A stretch of 64,000 nt of DNA from Blattamonas nauphoetae (lineage: Eukaryota; Preaxostyla; Oxymonadida), in contig JARBJD010000051.1 of NCBI GenBank assembly GCA_033064195.1, positions 271,682-335,681 of the forward strand, read 5' to 3'. Position 1 is the first letter of the stretch, and each line of letters begins with the position of its first letter. Under the pieces are notes generated by a model. That model saw only the letters and a program-made list of their open reading frames with translations. It made no database searches and was not told where the DNA came from. A program made the translations under genes and the position numbers. This document shows, piece by piece, positions 11,394-23,348 of the stretch.

Positions 11394-12266
11394 ATGGATC
11401 TTGACGATATTCTCAATGAACTGGACAAATCCAGCGATGATGAGGAAGAGTCCCAGTTTTTGACTAAGGAGAAAGAGACACGAGAAGAAAACTCAGACAG
11501 TGATGATGGTGTGCAGAATTATTGTTCATTGTGTCATATTCACGCAAATTTTGTCATCATTCCATCAGATCTCTTCCTTGAAATCAAATCCAAGCAAAAG
11601 ACAAAACCCGAGGCAACTTCGACATTTTTGATGTTTGATGACAGGTTTGTCAGTATTTCTTTCGAAATTTTCGTATCTCTTTTCCACAGATCAAAAGATC
11701 TGAGTTCAGCAATGACAACCATGGCTCAAACAGATGAACACGAGACTGTTTCCTCTTTTTATACGAGGATATCTTCATATCTTTCCTTTATCTAGAAATT
11801 TAATCAGATGTCATCAGAAATGGGTGATGCGGATGACTTTATTTTCAAGTATCCATTTTTTTCCTAATTCTATCTCGATAGACTTGAGCAAGATATGAGT
11901 AAGCTAGACAATCTCATTGGAACAGAGGATCCACAACCAGAATCTGATATTAGTGGCCAGAAAAAGAAAAAGAAGAAGAAGAAACAGGCACCAGTTCAAG
12001 AAGAGCCTGAGCCGGTTGTAGAAAAGAAACCAGCCAAAAATACTGCTCTTGAAGATGAACTTTTCGGAGATATTGGCAATGATGATGAGAATCACGAGTA
12101 TGTGGGACAACAAACAGACGAAAACGATGATGATGACCTATTTGACCTCCTTGCAGGGGCAAGTAAGAATAAACCCAAGACACAATCAGGAGGAGCTGGA
12201 GCAGACATTTCGAAAGCGGAGCTTCTTGCTTTAATCCAAAGAGCGGATGCAGACGATGATGATTGA
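11394..12266 (+). CDS. acidic hypothetical protein, five exons
   Basis: Exons are 11394-11508, 11569-11644, 11690-11747, 11796-11848 and 11882-12266. The introns are 60, 45, 48 and 33 bp, and every junction is in phase, giving 228 aa. The protein begins MDLDDILNELDKSSDDEEES, has a lysine run near residue 125 (KKKKKKKK) and ends in a D/E-rich tail with FDLLAGASKNK and KAELLALIQRADADDDD. No known domain is visible. The composition (alternating acidic and lysine-rich tracts) suggests a disordered nuclear or chaperone-type protein, but that is a guess. The exact frame closure across five exons is the main support for it being a gene. Confidence 0.7.
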
Positions 12267-12395
12267 ACAAAACTCTTTCTTTCCTCACTTCATGATCTAT
12301 GAATTTTGAAAAACTGAACTCGGAACATGCAATCCTCCTTCACAAGAACACATGATCAAAATGAATAAACACATGGATGAATTGAAATTGATGAG

Positions 12396-12812
12396 TTATT
12401 GACCCATCACCGTCGCTGTGATTTGTCTGGCACCGCCACGGTTCCGAAACTCACACAAATATATGCCCTGCCATGTACCAAGATTAAGACGTCCGTTTGT
12501 GATGGGGATAGTGAGATCACATCCAGCTAATGTGGATTTAGCATGTGCTGGCATGTCATCAGCTCCTTCCATGGTATGTGTGTAATATGGTTCCTTCTCT
12601 TTCACAAGGCGATTGAAAATAGATTCCATGTCTGTTCGAACACTTGGATCATAGTTTTCGTTGATAGTTAGGGCTGCAGAGGTGTGCATAATCATCAGAT
12701 GAAGGAGTCCAACTTGTGGAAGAGGTGGTAATTTACCGATGATTTCGTTGGTTACAAGATGAAAACCACGAGATTTTGCCCCTAGGGCAAATTCAACTTG
12801 CTTCATTTGCAT
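12396..12812 (-). CDS. YjbQ/UPF0047 family protein
   Basis: A single 138-aa exon covers the whole family from end to end. Diagnostic blocks are GLLHLMIMHTSAALTINENYDP, MPAHAKSTL, LTIPITNGRLNLGTWQGIYLCEFR and a closing ARQITATVMGQ. Members are small trimeric proteins; bacterial YjbQ has weak thiamine-phosphate synthase activity, and the true role in eukaryotes is unclear. The conserved histidines (HTSAA, MPAHAKS) are present. It is one of few intron-less host genes here, which would fit either a small gene or past transfer from bacteria. A tree would be needed to tell. Confidence 0.9.
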   Translation of the reverse strand: MQMKQVEFALGAKSRGFHLVTNEIIGKLPPLPQVGLLHLMIMHTSAALTINENYDPSVRTDMESIFNRLVKEKEPYYTHTMEGADDMPAHAKSTLAGCDLTIPITNGRLNLGTWQGIYLCEFRNRGGARQITATVMGQ

Positions 12813-13027
12813 GGCAATTCAGACAAAACCAACACAACAAATCAATTTTGGCTCGTAGAAACATGTTTAAGCAACAGACTAAAATGAAGATTCAGTCATC
12901 ACAAAGTGACTGGTATCTGTCTGGTGTAGTGGTTAACAAACGCAAATTGGTGATACGGGCATCAAAATATAAAAACTTAACACAGCAGAGATTGATAGTG
13001 GTCCTGCATTGCTTTGGTGATCACTAT

Positions 13028-14180
13028 TCAACTGAAAATCCACTTGTGATTCCCAGCGACAGTGACAATCACAATTGTGTTTCCCCTGAGTCCTGGATGG
13101 AGAGAAGAGAAGACATCTTCAATTAATCTGGCACATTTTGAATTCTGGACCCAGACATGAAGAATCTGTCGTTCCCATTTCTCTTCTCCACTCACTCCCA
13201 CATTCGACACACAAATTCCAAACAACTTCTTTGAGAGAAGGGCACGGGCTTCAGTTGGACCGAAGCTATCGGGATTTGGGTATCCTACAGCTCGTGTGAC
13301 AGACACGCCAACGTGGTGGCCAAAAAGAGTACATGTGTAGTCGGTTTTCTTGAAGTTCTGGTTGTCATACACAATCTCCATTTCGGCTTTTCGAAGACGG
13401 GCGCCAAATAAGCGATAGAAGTATTCGAATGAGAGAGCTTCGGAGTTCTCACTGTGTCCACCAGCATTTGGCAACGAAAGCATGTGGAGAGTGTCACTAA
13501 AAATAGAAATGGGATGAAGGAAAGTTTGAGAATTTGATGATGGAAGAAAACAAACCGAGAGAACTCAAACTCATGGAACGGAAGAGTAGCGTCGAAGGAA
13601 GTGAAGAACAGTCCGTTCGACTCTGGATCTTCCATGGATTTTCGGAACTGGTTGATAACGTGAACCAACGCAAATGCAGTGAAGTCACTGATATAATCAA
13701 AAAAAATCACATAAATAAAGGGGCTCCAGGGGCATACGGGTACGAGACTCCAAACATTCCTGCTTGGTGCTGAGTTATGGTAACGTTTGCCGGTATTTGG
13801 TCTTCCATATCATCGGCAGGTGGGCTCTCGCGGCTAATTGTCACATCCGCGAGGTTCTTGGCATAGGGGGTCGACATCCCAGCATTCTTGGATCTGGACG
13901 CAAGGAGAGAAAAAGTAGGAATTCCATTCGTCCGGTTGATTGCGACAATTCCGGTTGGATCGGTGCAAGGAACGACTGCGTAAGGAACTACTGTCTCTCC
14001 GATGCATTCGCATGGGTTCGGAAGGATGTCGTGGTAGTAGGTGGTGTAGTTTCCAGTGCAGGGGTTTGGGGTGTGAGGACGAGGATCGGTCCGCTCCCGC
14101 TTCGCAAAAAACACAGCTACGTGTTTGGTTGATAGTGGTATTGGTAGCCGTTGGTATAATGAAGGTTGACATTCTTGCAC
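13028..14180 (-). CDS. unassigned protein of 347 aa, three exons
   Basis: Exons are 13738-14180, 13556-13687 and 13028-13496. Introns of 50 and 59 bp fit in phase 2 both times. The first exon is rich in P, C, T and N, and the start is uncertain. The rest is a compact globular domain: DFTAFALVHVINQFRKSM, HSENSEALSFEYFYRLFG, KTDYTCTLFGHHVGVSVTRA, EEKWERQILHVWV, NTIVIVTVA. The pattern E..(Y/I)..KTDY....G..VGVSVTRA looks like a restriction-endonuclease-like core (acidic residue, then D, then a strand) but I cannot name the family with confidence. Unspliced frames from the same region are misleading. Confidence 0.7.
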
Positions 14181-14421
14181 AGCGTAAAAAAGTTCTTTTG
14201 ATTTGATGAACCCAAACTAAAAATGTTTTCTGGAAAATGACTGTTTTTTCTGTGTTCGGTGGAACTTTCTTTTGAGATTCAAGATTCAATAAATTCATAA
14301 AGCACAAAAATCATAGTATTTTTTTCAAGAACTTCAAAGAGGAATGAACTGATGGTGAAATGTTCTGAAGAAAGAAAAAAGATAAAGGAAGAATGGATAG
14401 TTCTGATATGGAAATTAAACT

Positions 14422-16169
14422 CTAAGACGCATCAAGTTTTTGTTGAATCTCATCGATTTTCCCCAGTATAAAATTCGAGTATGCAGCTGTGTCAACTTGA
14501 TCAGTCGCTTGGACGATACTCACGTTAAGGCGGTCAACAGACTAAAAATTGAAAATAAACACAATAGCATACTCCTTGTGTTGGGGTGTCAACTGTGTGC
14601 TTCTTGATACGCAGTGTAAACGTGCGGGGAGCGAAGAGGACAGAATGCAGCAGAATGGAATCCACATTTTCCTTATCGTCATTCTTATCGTGAATTTTGG
14701 CTAAGGATGCAGCGTCCATTCCGATAAGGCGAGGAGCAATATTATCGAAAGCTCTACATACGAGAAGAAGAGAAACAATGAAACACTCTATAAAGGACAG
14801 TACTGATGCATACGTCGCCCAAATGGATCCAGTGTGGTCAGAAAGCAGAACCGAAAGGAGATAGCGATAGTGAGGCTGAGATTTTTCCGTTTGAACCCAA
14901 CTGCAGTTGTGACATCTGAGATTCTGTTCGCTGGGATCATCAGAAACCGGATCAGGAAGTTTTCTTTTGCATTTCTCGTTTGGGCAAGCAACGTACCAGA
15001 CGACTGATCGGCGTGTGAGGGTTGGAACAGCAGAAACAGTGACAAAGTCTCCTTGATCTGAATACTCGTATTCAGTCGTCTTGAAACACAAATATTGATG
15101 ATAAAACAAGATATCAAACCGAAATCTCTTTGATTGTTTTTGCAACAGCATCCTTTCTTGGGCCACTAGCTTGTGCTTTGCCTTCAATACGTTTTATCTC
15201 AAGATTAGCTGGCTTGTTCTTATACCATTCAAACAGCTCGATCTCGCGCTGAGTTGCTTGAGATGGTGAGTTTTGGTCGATTCCAGTTTCGGCAGAGATG
15301 GCGACAATGATTTCTGAGCTTTCGCTGATGCTCATGCTCCTTTCGGCACCTTTCTCAGTGAGGACAGCGTTCACACACTCAACAACATCTCCAATGTGGA
15401 ATGAACGAGTGGTTGCTTTCGGTCCCCAGATATTGACTGCTATTGATGTGTTTGAGTCATCGATCAACGTGATGGTCCTCTTTGCAATGGTTTTGGATGA
15501 ATCGTTTCGTGTAGGGAGGTGAGTTAAATCGTCGATAGAATGAACCACGCCGATGATATCGATCATAGCTGAAACTAATCGATCAGACGTTAAACGCTCA
15601 AGACTTTACAAAGATGTGGGAAAACAGCAGCAATAGAGTAAACAATGCAAAAGAGTCAAACTTTTCCAAAAAGGTTCGGGTTTGTGTTTGGATCACATCT
15701 TCATCGGAACATCTGACGACCTTAGAATCAGATGTCAGAATCGCTTCGTATTCTGATTTGCAGAAATGTTTGTTTGCTGGTCGGATGTTTCCATGACTCA
15801 CTGTGTACACCTTTCCCACTTCAAAGATTGGGAAGAAGGTTTCGACTTGCTGAAGAAGGATACAATGGCGAGGGATAAATCAGAAAAAATGGAAAAAACC
15901 TCTGTGTACATGGTGATTCTGATTTCACCACTGTTGTCAATGAGGTCTACAGATGCTACTGTTCCTGAATTTCCAGTTTTTTTGTTTTGAAACTCTTTTG
16001 GATTTGATTTGAAAGTGCATTTTGCCTTGATCTTCCAGTTTCGAGGAGAAAAGCGGGAAAGAGACGAAATTGGTAGGATATCATTGTTAATTGTTGATCC
16101 TTCCTGGGATTGTTGCGATTGGGAAGACGAATGTGGTGATTTTAATAGTTTTCTGGTAGGTGACAACAT
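14422..16169 (-). CDS. RPA1: replication protein A large subunit, without the N-terminal OB domain
   Basis: Six exons: 15900-16169, 15644-15849, 15120-15603, 14814-15079, 14573-14753 and 14422-14541. The introns are 50, 40, 40, 60 and 31 bp, and the frame is exact at 508 aa. DBD-A is seen as ISSLSRFSPRNWKIKAKC and VGKVYTVSHGNIRPANKHF; DBD-B as MIDIIGVVHSIDDLT and VAVNIWG-type strands; DBD-C carries a zinc site (CPNEKC, then CHNC) and LLHSVLFAPRTFTLRIK. It binds single-stranded DNA in replication and repair. The protein begins only about 30 residues before DBD-A, so the protein-interaction OB fold (DBD-F/RPA70N) of animal and fungal RPA1 is absent, as in kinetoplastid RPA1. No upstream exon for it was found. 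Confidence 0.93.
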
Positions 16170-16227
16170 TCTTTAAGGGGGAAAAAGCTGACATCTTTTT
16201 GATTTGTTCTCCTTTCTACTTCCCCAA

Positions 16228-17162
16228 ATGAGCAAGCGACAAAGCAATTGTGTTGTTGACCAAACATCTCTCGATGTCGAACCTATCGATGAATCACTCC
16301 ATTCAATGACAACTGAGGCCTACTTCGCCGCTTTTGGAATTGGAAGCTATCTCAAGGACTCTCTCTCACTTCTTTATGAGATTAAACCACAAAATAATCC
16401 ACAGTTCATACGTGGTATGCTTTTTCTGTTCTTTTCAACGTTCAGATTATTTTGGTCAAACAAAACGAGGAAACACTCAAATTGTGCGAGCTGTTCGATA
16501 TCTCCTTATAGCACATTGGAATAACTCATCTTTTTTGGATAATTGTACTTCTGCATTCAAAACAGTCCGATTCTCTCACTTTCATTTTTTTCAGCTTGGT
16601 GGTCCAGACAGTTTTCATTCCTCTTTATCTCCCATGATTTTGTAGAAGTAACAGGGGCACAGCTTTCAAGCACTATCAAAACAATTTTCGATGAAAAATT
16701 ACCGAGTTTGACTGACCATCATCATAACAATCTGATCCAGCCTTTCCTATTCTCTCAGATCAATTTGTTTCACAGTGGGTCAAACGAGATCAAGTTTGTT
16801 TAACTCCTGTGTCCTTCTCGGAATTTGTAAACGGAGCAGTTCAAGCGCTAGCTTTCATCGGTTTCATCACTCATTTTCTGACATTTCTTGAAGAATGTGT
16901 TGAATCTGCTCTCTCCCATGCATACGATTTGTCTCTTATTTCCAGTGATGAGTGTGTATTCGACATATCATCTCCAAAAACGTCAAAACTCCCTCTATGG
17001 GTCGCTGAGCGTGTCATCCTCGATTACACTGGTGCTCTTCCAGAATCTCTCAAGCAGCTTGGACGGATGAAGGAAAGATTCATCTCTTTGGCAGACTTTG
17101 TTCTCAATTTCTATCTCCAAATGATGAATCTCGCGACTTCCAACAAAATGTGCGACAGCTGA
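16228..17162 (+). CDS. TPGS1-like tubulin polyglutamylase complex subunit
   Basis: Exons are 16228-16414, 16446-16564, 16612-16705 and 16759-17162. Introns of 31, 47 and 53 bp close an exact 267-aa frame (human TPGS1 is 290). Matching features are an N-terminal dimerisation-like helix (YLKDSLSLLYEIKPQNNPQF, the xRPEEPIAFLA block of TPGS1), a central YLLIAHWNNSSFLDNCTSAF, and VSFSEFVNGAVQALAFIGF, which lines up with the LSVFRAGTLTCFVLLEF segment. TPGS1 is a scaffold of the TTLL1 enzyme complex that adds glutamate chains to axonemal tubulin. The third exon acceptor (16611) was chosen to keep the frame; another acceptor 25 bp upstream is possible. The family call comes from remembered alignments. 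Confidence 0.6.
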
Positions 17163-17479
17163 GACATTCTTGATCGCTGTTCCGTCGTTCTTATCCAAAG
17201 ATCGACAGAGTCAACATCGCAGAAAGCGCTTCAGGCAAAGGACAAACCATCTGTGCCATATTGTCTGGTATCATTGACACATCTTTCCACAGGTCGAATC
17301 AGATCTCTTCTTTCATGAAACCTTGGAAGATGAAACGATCATTCATTTATCTCAGCGATACTTCTATTTCCATGTGAAAAAAATCGACACAAATGTCCGT
17401 TTTGATTCCGAATGTTGTTTTTAGAGCATAAGAAACAGAAAAGCGGAGATCCTTGTGAGAAATGTTTATTAAGGGGTAG

Positions 17480-18916
17480 ATGTCAGAAGACGCGAAACTG
17501 AAACAGGGTATATACGGCGTTTTTGGATATGATTTTGTCACATTTCCCATGTTTTCACAAAATACTCAGACACTCAACCCCAAACAAAGCGGGTCAACCG
17601 AGACAGACCACCAGAGGAGGTTTCCACTTTCTTCTCTAATCCTCAACACTATGTGTCCGTTACCATTTCAAATTGTTCAGATTCAGGAAATTTTCCGTTC
17701 TGATAACCTCCTCGTTCAGACAACACAACATTGGAATGATTTTCTTTTCCCACGAGCCATCCAAATTCTGTCACCAAAAGGACCTCTTTCGACAATTATT
17801 GGCTCGCGTAATGATCAGTTTGTGACATCACAACACAACTTCAGCTCCTTTCATATCAATTTCATTGCATTTTTTCGATCATTTTCATCCTTGTCCACAG
17901 ATTTCCACTCTTCTTCCAAGCACTCTTCGAATTTGTGAATTCAAAACAAATCCGCAAACCTACGTATCGTTTCGAGTTCTTCTGGAAAACTGAAAGTGCT
18001 GAAGTTCGTATTTTACTTCATTTCATCCTTTAGGATGGAACAGAGACGAAAGGTCTTGAAGTCAACTGTTTTCTCGTCCTAAGTGTTGACCCATACCAAT
18101 CACTCGTCCAAAACAAGGCCCCAGCTGCTCCAAAGACGTTTGTTGTTTAGTTTTTCGTATATATTTTCCAGTGAACAACCCGATCAGATCTTACACGTCG
18201 ACCGCAAAGAAGAGAAAACTATTGCAGAAGGTGATAAATGGGCAATCAAAACAAAGAAATTCAAGGCATTTTTGGATTGTTATTTGAAGGATAACGCCTA
18301 CCCATCATTCACGGAATGCCCAGTCTCGGACATCCAAGGTTTTCCCATTCAACATTATTGTCCCCAGATATGTTTGAGGGTTTTATCAAGCTTGCCACTG
18401 ATAGAAACATGCCGGAATTGAACGTTACCTGTAATCACGTACATCTTTTCTTCTTCGATCATTGTCCAGAATGATATCCCATCGTTCATGCGTGTGTATG
18501 TCCCAGACCAATGGGCCGAAGAATTATATTCGCCTTATCAGAAGAGAGAAGAAGAGGAGAAAAGAGAGGAGATGAGAGATCGTGAAGAACGGAAGAAAAG
18601 ACGTGAGAATCGCCAAGTTGAAGTGAAACAAATGGTGAGTGATGCAGATGGAGATTGGGAGGTCAGTGTCTTCCAACCTGTTTCTCACACGAGGAAAGGT
18701 CGATCACACACACAACCAGTTGAGAACAAGGAGGAACAACCACCACAAGAACCCACAACTCAATCGAAGAAGGGAAAGAAGAAGGGATCCCAACAACAAG
18801 TTCACATGAGTGGAGCTGCCAAGAAAGCTCAAGCACGTCAGGCTCAATTGAAAAATGATGAACACAAACGGGCAGCGACAATGTACGATCTGTTGATGGA
18901 CGAAATGGACGACTAA
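17480..18916 (+). CDS. unassigned multi-exon protein with basic coiled C-terminus
   Basis: Several open segments follow each other on the plus strand: about 17480-17930, 18060-18130, 18174-18420 and 18488-18916, with pyrimidine-rich GT..AG gaps between them. A further piece near 17293-17430 may be an earlier exon. The middle reads DQILHVDRKEEKTIAEGDKW and FLDCYLKDNAYPSFTECPV, like a beta-rich domain. The last exon has YVPDQWAEELYSPYQKREEEE, a long charged helix and a KKGKKKG tail ending in MDEMDD. I recognise no family. I did not manage to phase all junctions, so the start and inner exon ends are approximate. Confidence 0.5.
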
Positions 18917-19031
18917 GGTGGTTGTGACTCATCTCATGTGAATAATAATCATCCACCGAAGTTGATCATTTCATTGTTGGAGTTGTCTTCCTTCAAAATC
19001 GAACTCTTTTTCAAGAAATGGGGAGTGAACA

Positions 19032-19645
19032 ATGGCAAAAGGAAAGAAGGAACAAAAGCGTTTGGAAAAACTCAAAGAACGAAAGGAAAAAGAAAAAAAC
19101 CGAGCTGCTCTTTTGCAAGAACTTAACAAACATAGCGCACCATCAAATGTCCTAGGGCAATTGGAAAGGACATCTCAACTTGGAATGGTCTCTCCTTTCT
19201 TCATAGTGATTATATTGTCTGTAAATAGACATTAACAAAACGAGAACGTGAGGAAAAACTGAAATCGAATCTCGTCACAGATGAAATTCGTCCTCAAAAG
19301 AGACAATCTTCGACAAAAGCATCGACCAAATCAACCAAACCAGACAGTCTATTATCACTTGATGTCCCATCCACTGGGTGGATTCCACTCGGAGAGTTCA
19401 ATCCTGATGATGACTCCTCTGCTTCAGATTCAGACTCGGATGCTGGCCCCACCAAATCCACACAAAAGAAAACATCACACTCAGCAATTGTCGAGAAGGA
19501 ACTTGAGCTCGCACGGCAAAGATATCAAGGAAAATTGTCTCATAATGATGCAGTTGATGATGACGGAGATATTGTTCCGAAAGGACACGTGAAACGACGG
19601 AAACAACATGGCCTCAAATTTTCCAAAGATGAGGACCCGCACTGA
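19032..19645 (+). CDS. small basic protein resembling the N-terminus of DHX37/Ecm16
   Basis: Exons 19032-19187 and 19229-19645 (41-bp intron) give 190 aa. The N-terminus (MAKGKKEQKRLEKLKERKEK, RAALLQELNKHS, a TSQLG step, then TLTKRERE) resembles the basic leader that precedes the helicase core in DHX37/Ecm16-type ribosome biogenesis helicases. The rest is S/D-rich (DDDSSASDSDSDAG) and ends KRRKQHGLKFSKDEDPH before a TGA. No helicase domain follows; the next gene is on the other strand. It may be a split-off leader, an independent nucleolar protein, or an unrelated basic protein. KRR1, another small-subunit processome gene, lies 1.8 kb away. Confidence 0.6.
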
Positions 19646-19990
19646 CTCCGTTTTACATGTTTCGATCTTCACTTCTCACCAATAAGGGTAACATCCTGTT
19701 TCTTCCCTTTTCAACCCATATCAACGAAGCATCAGATATCACCACAGAATGGGTGATCCTGAGGGCTACAATGGCATCAGGCGTCTCTTACCTTCCAGAT
19801 CTTCCATTAAAATATGAAAGTTTGAATTTTCTTTCTGGGAAATCATGAAAGCTTTCAAATCGAGTGTTGTGTCGATCGAGCCATGAAACAATTGTTGAGA
19901 TTAAGGTCTTTCGAGGTTGATTCAGAGGGCATAATCAGTCACATTGAACGAAAAAAGATAAAACCAAAAAACGAAACTAAAAAACTAAGC

Positions 19991-21245
19991 TCACGGGAAG
20001 AGGTGATGAAAGTACACCTGCGTCAGTTCGTCCTCGACCTCGCTGTATGAATAAAAAAACAGGAATCAAAAATAAAGTATGGACAGACAGATTGAGGAGA
20101 TGGCCTGCTTTTTCGAACGAAATGAGGGCACAACCGAGCATCTGGGCGAGCCGTTCGCCGTTCTTGTAGGGAATCATCTAGAGGCGGTTCCGGAGAGAGA
20201 AAAAGCAAATTGTTGAGGAAAAAAGGATGATACCCTATCCTCTGTTCCGTGTATAACAAGCACACGTGGACTTATAGCTTTGGATTTGTCAAGGCGAGCT
20301 TTCTTAACCCTGTGGCCCAAGCATGCGATTGCTTCAGCTGACAAGAATGAATGATAGAAAATGACGAATTAACGACAAACAAACCGGTATAAATGTGAAA
20401 TTTCATCATCTCTCCTGTTAATGGGGTGTATGCGATGGGTTGGCCGACATATTCTCGTCCAGTCATTCCATACTTTTCCTGATATGTATCGAGGAAATGA
20501 TCGCTCAACATGAGAGCTCCACCAAGTTCTTTCACCCTTTCTTGATCTTTTTGAGCGACAATCGAGAAAAAAGATTTCACCACCAGCGGGGATGGTACAT
20601 ATGGCCCAGCTGTGGTTGAAACAAAGACTGCTGATTCCACCAATTCGGGAAAGAGACAATAGAATTCCAGTGCGATCATTCCACCAAGACTGGCACCATA
20701 TATGTTCACACGAGTCCAGCCAAGATGTTTGAGTAATCCTGCTATATCGCGTGCATACATCGGTGTTGTGAATGCTTTAACAGGAGAAGTACTGAATCCT
20801 ACACCACGGAGATCAAATATCAGCACCTCAAGTTCAGGATTTTCGATGAGTTGAAGCAGAAAGTGTCGATAGTCATCCAAGTGGCCACCCCATCCATCAA
20901 TGAGAACAACCTTCACAGGCCCATGACCGTATGCTGAGAAAGTGAGAATAAGCGGATGTGTCATGAAATTTCGTGTGAAAAGGATAAAATGGAATGATTC
21001 AAGTTCGGAGCTAAATGCGCCAAAAATAAGCTAAAAATAAATTCAGAAATACTTTCATAATAAAGACGGAAGCCTTTCTCTTCAGTTGTGAAATATCCGC
21101 ACTGGTTTAGTTGTTCAAATTGTCTAGTGGCGTACTCAAGTTCAAGGCCCTGTTTCTGGAGGTATCGAAGCGCCGGCGTCTCAATAATCTGTTCCTCGGT
21201 GACTACGATTTGTTCCGACATAATAATTTCAGTTTCTGTATTCAT
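19991..21245 (-). CDS. alpha/beta-hydrolase fold protein
   Basis: Five exons: 21053-21245, 20385-20933, 20234-20337, 20089-20177 and 19991-20042. The introns are 119, 47, 56 and 46 bp and all phases agree (328 aa). The fold is clear: YGHGPVKVVLIDGWGG (oxyanion strand), FDLRGVGFSTSP, the nucleophile elbow GASLGG (serine), HGTEDRMIPYKNGE (acid) and AGHLLN (histidine). A complete Ser-Asp/Glu-His triad is therefore present. It is probably a lipase, esterase or lysophospholipase-like enzyme; substrate unknown. An apparent in-frame start at 20964 is intronic: splicing to the CTCAG acceptor at 20934 gives the canonical strand before HG. The start could also be at 21290 or 21221. Confidence 0.85.
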
Positions 21246-21454
21246 TATACAGTACAGTGATAAAGTGGAAAAGAATGAGAGTTGAGTCATGGGCAGACCT
21301 CCCGAGATCCGTTGATTAGATAAGTTTCAACAAATTAATGATGATTTAACTCAAATCTCATCTCTTGAGTTTGAAGATCGCAAACGAATTCATTTAAACC
21401 ATTCAAACAAGAACTGTTCGTGAAGTGTTCAAATTTCTTTATTTCTTCCATTAC

Positions 21455-23166
<1,712 letters not shown>

Positions 23167-23348
23167 TTGAACGCACCAGAATGATTCAAGCGAGTTGAAG
23201 ATTAAGAATATGGGTTGATCTCTCTAGGTGATTCTGTTCTTTTGTATCCTAAACGAATTGTATTAGTCAAAATGATTCTTAAATAGAATTTGAGATGAAT
23301 GGAATAGGATTGACTGAGGAGGAAGAAAAGATAAGAAAATATCGAAGA

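Noticed and set aside
12901-13026. tRNA-like or small RNA gene between the YjbQ gene and its neighbour
   Set aside because: The phrase GTCTGGTGTAGTGGTTAACA resembles a tRNA D-arm region, but I could not pair an acceptor stem, anticodon arm and T-arm around it.
20934-20964. ATG at 20964 as start of the hydrolase
   Set aside because: It lies in a 119-bp intron; splicing to the acceptor at 20934 restores the strand and HG-type loop expected before IDGWGG.
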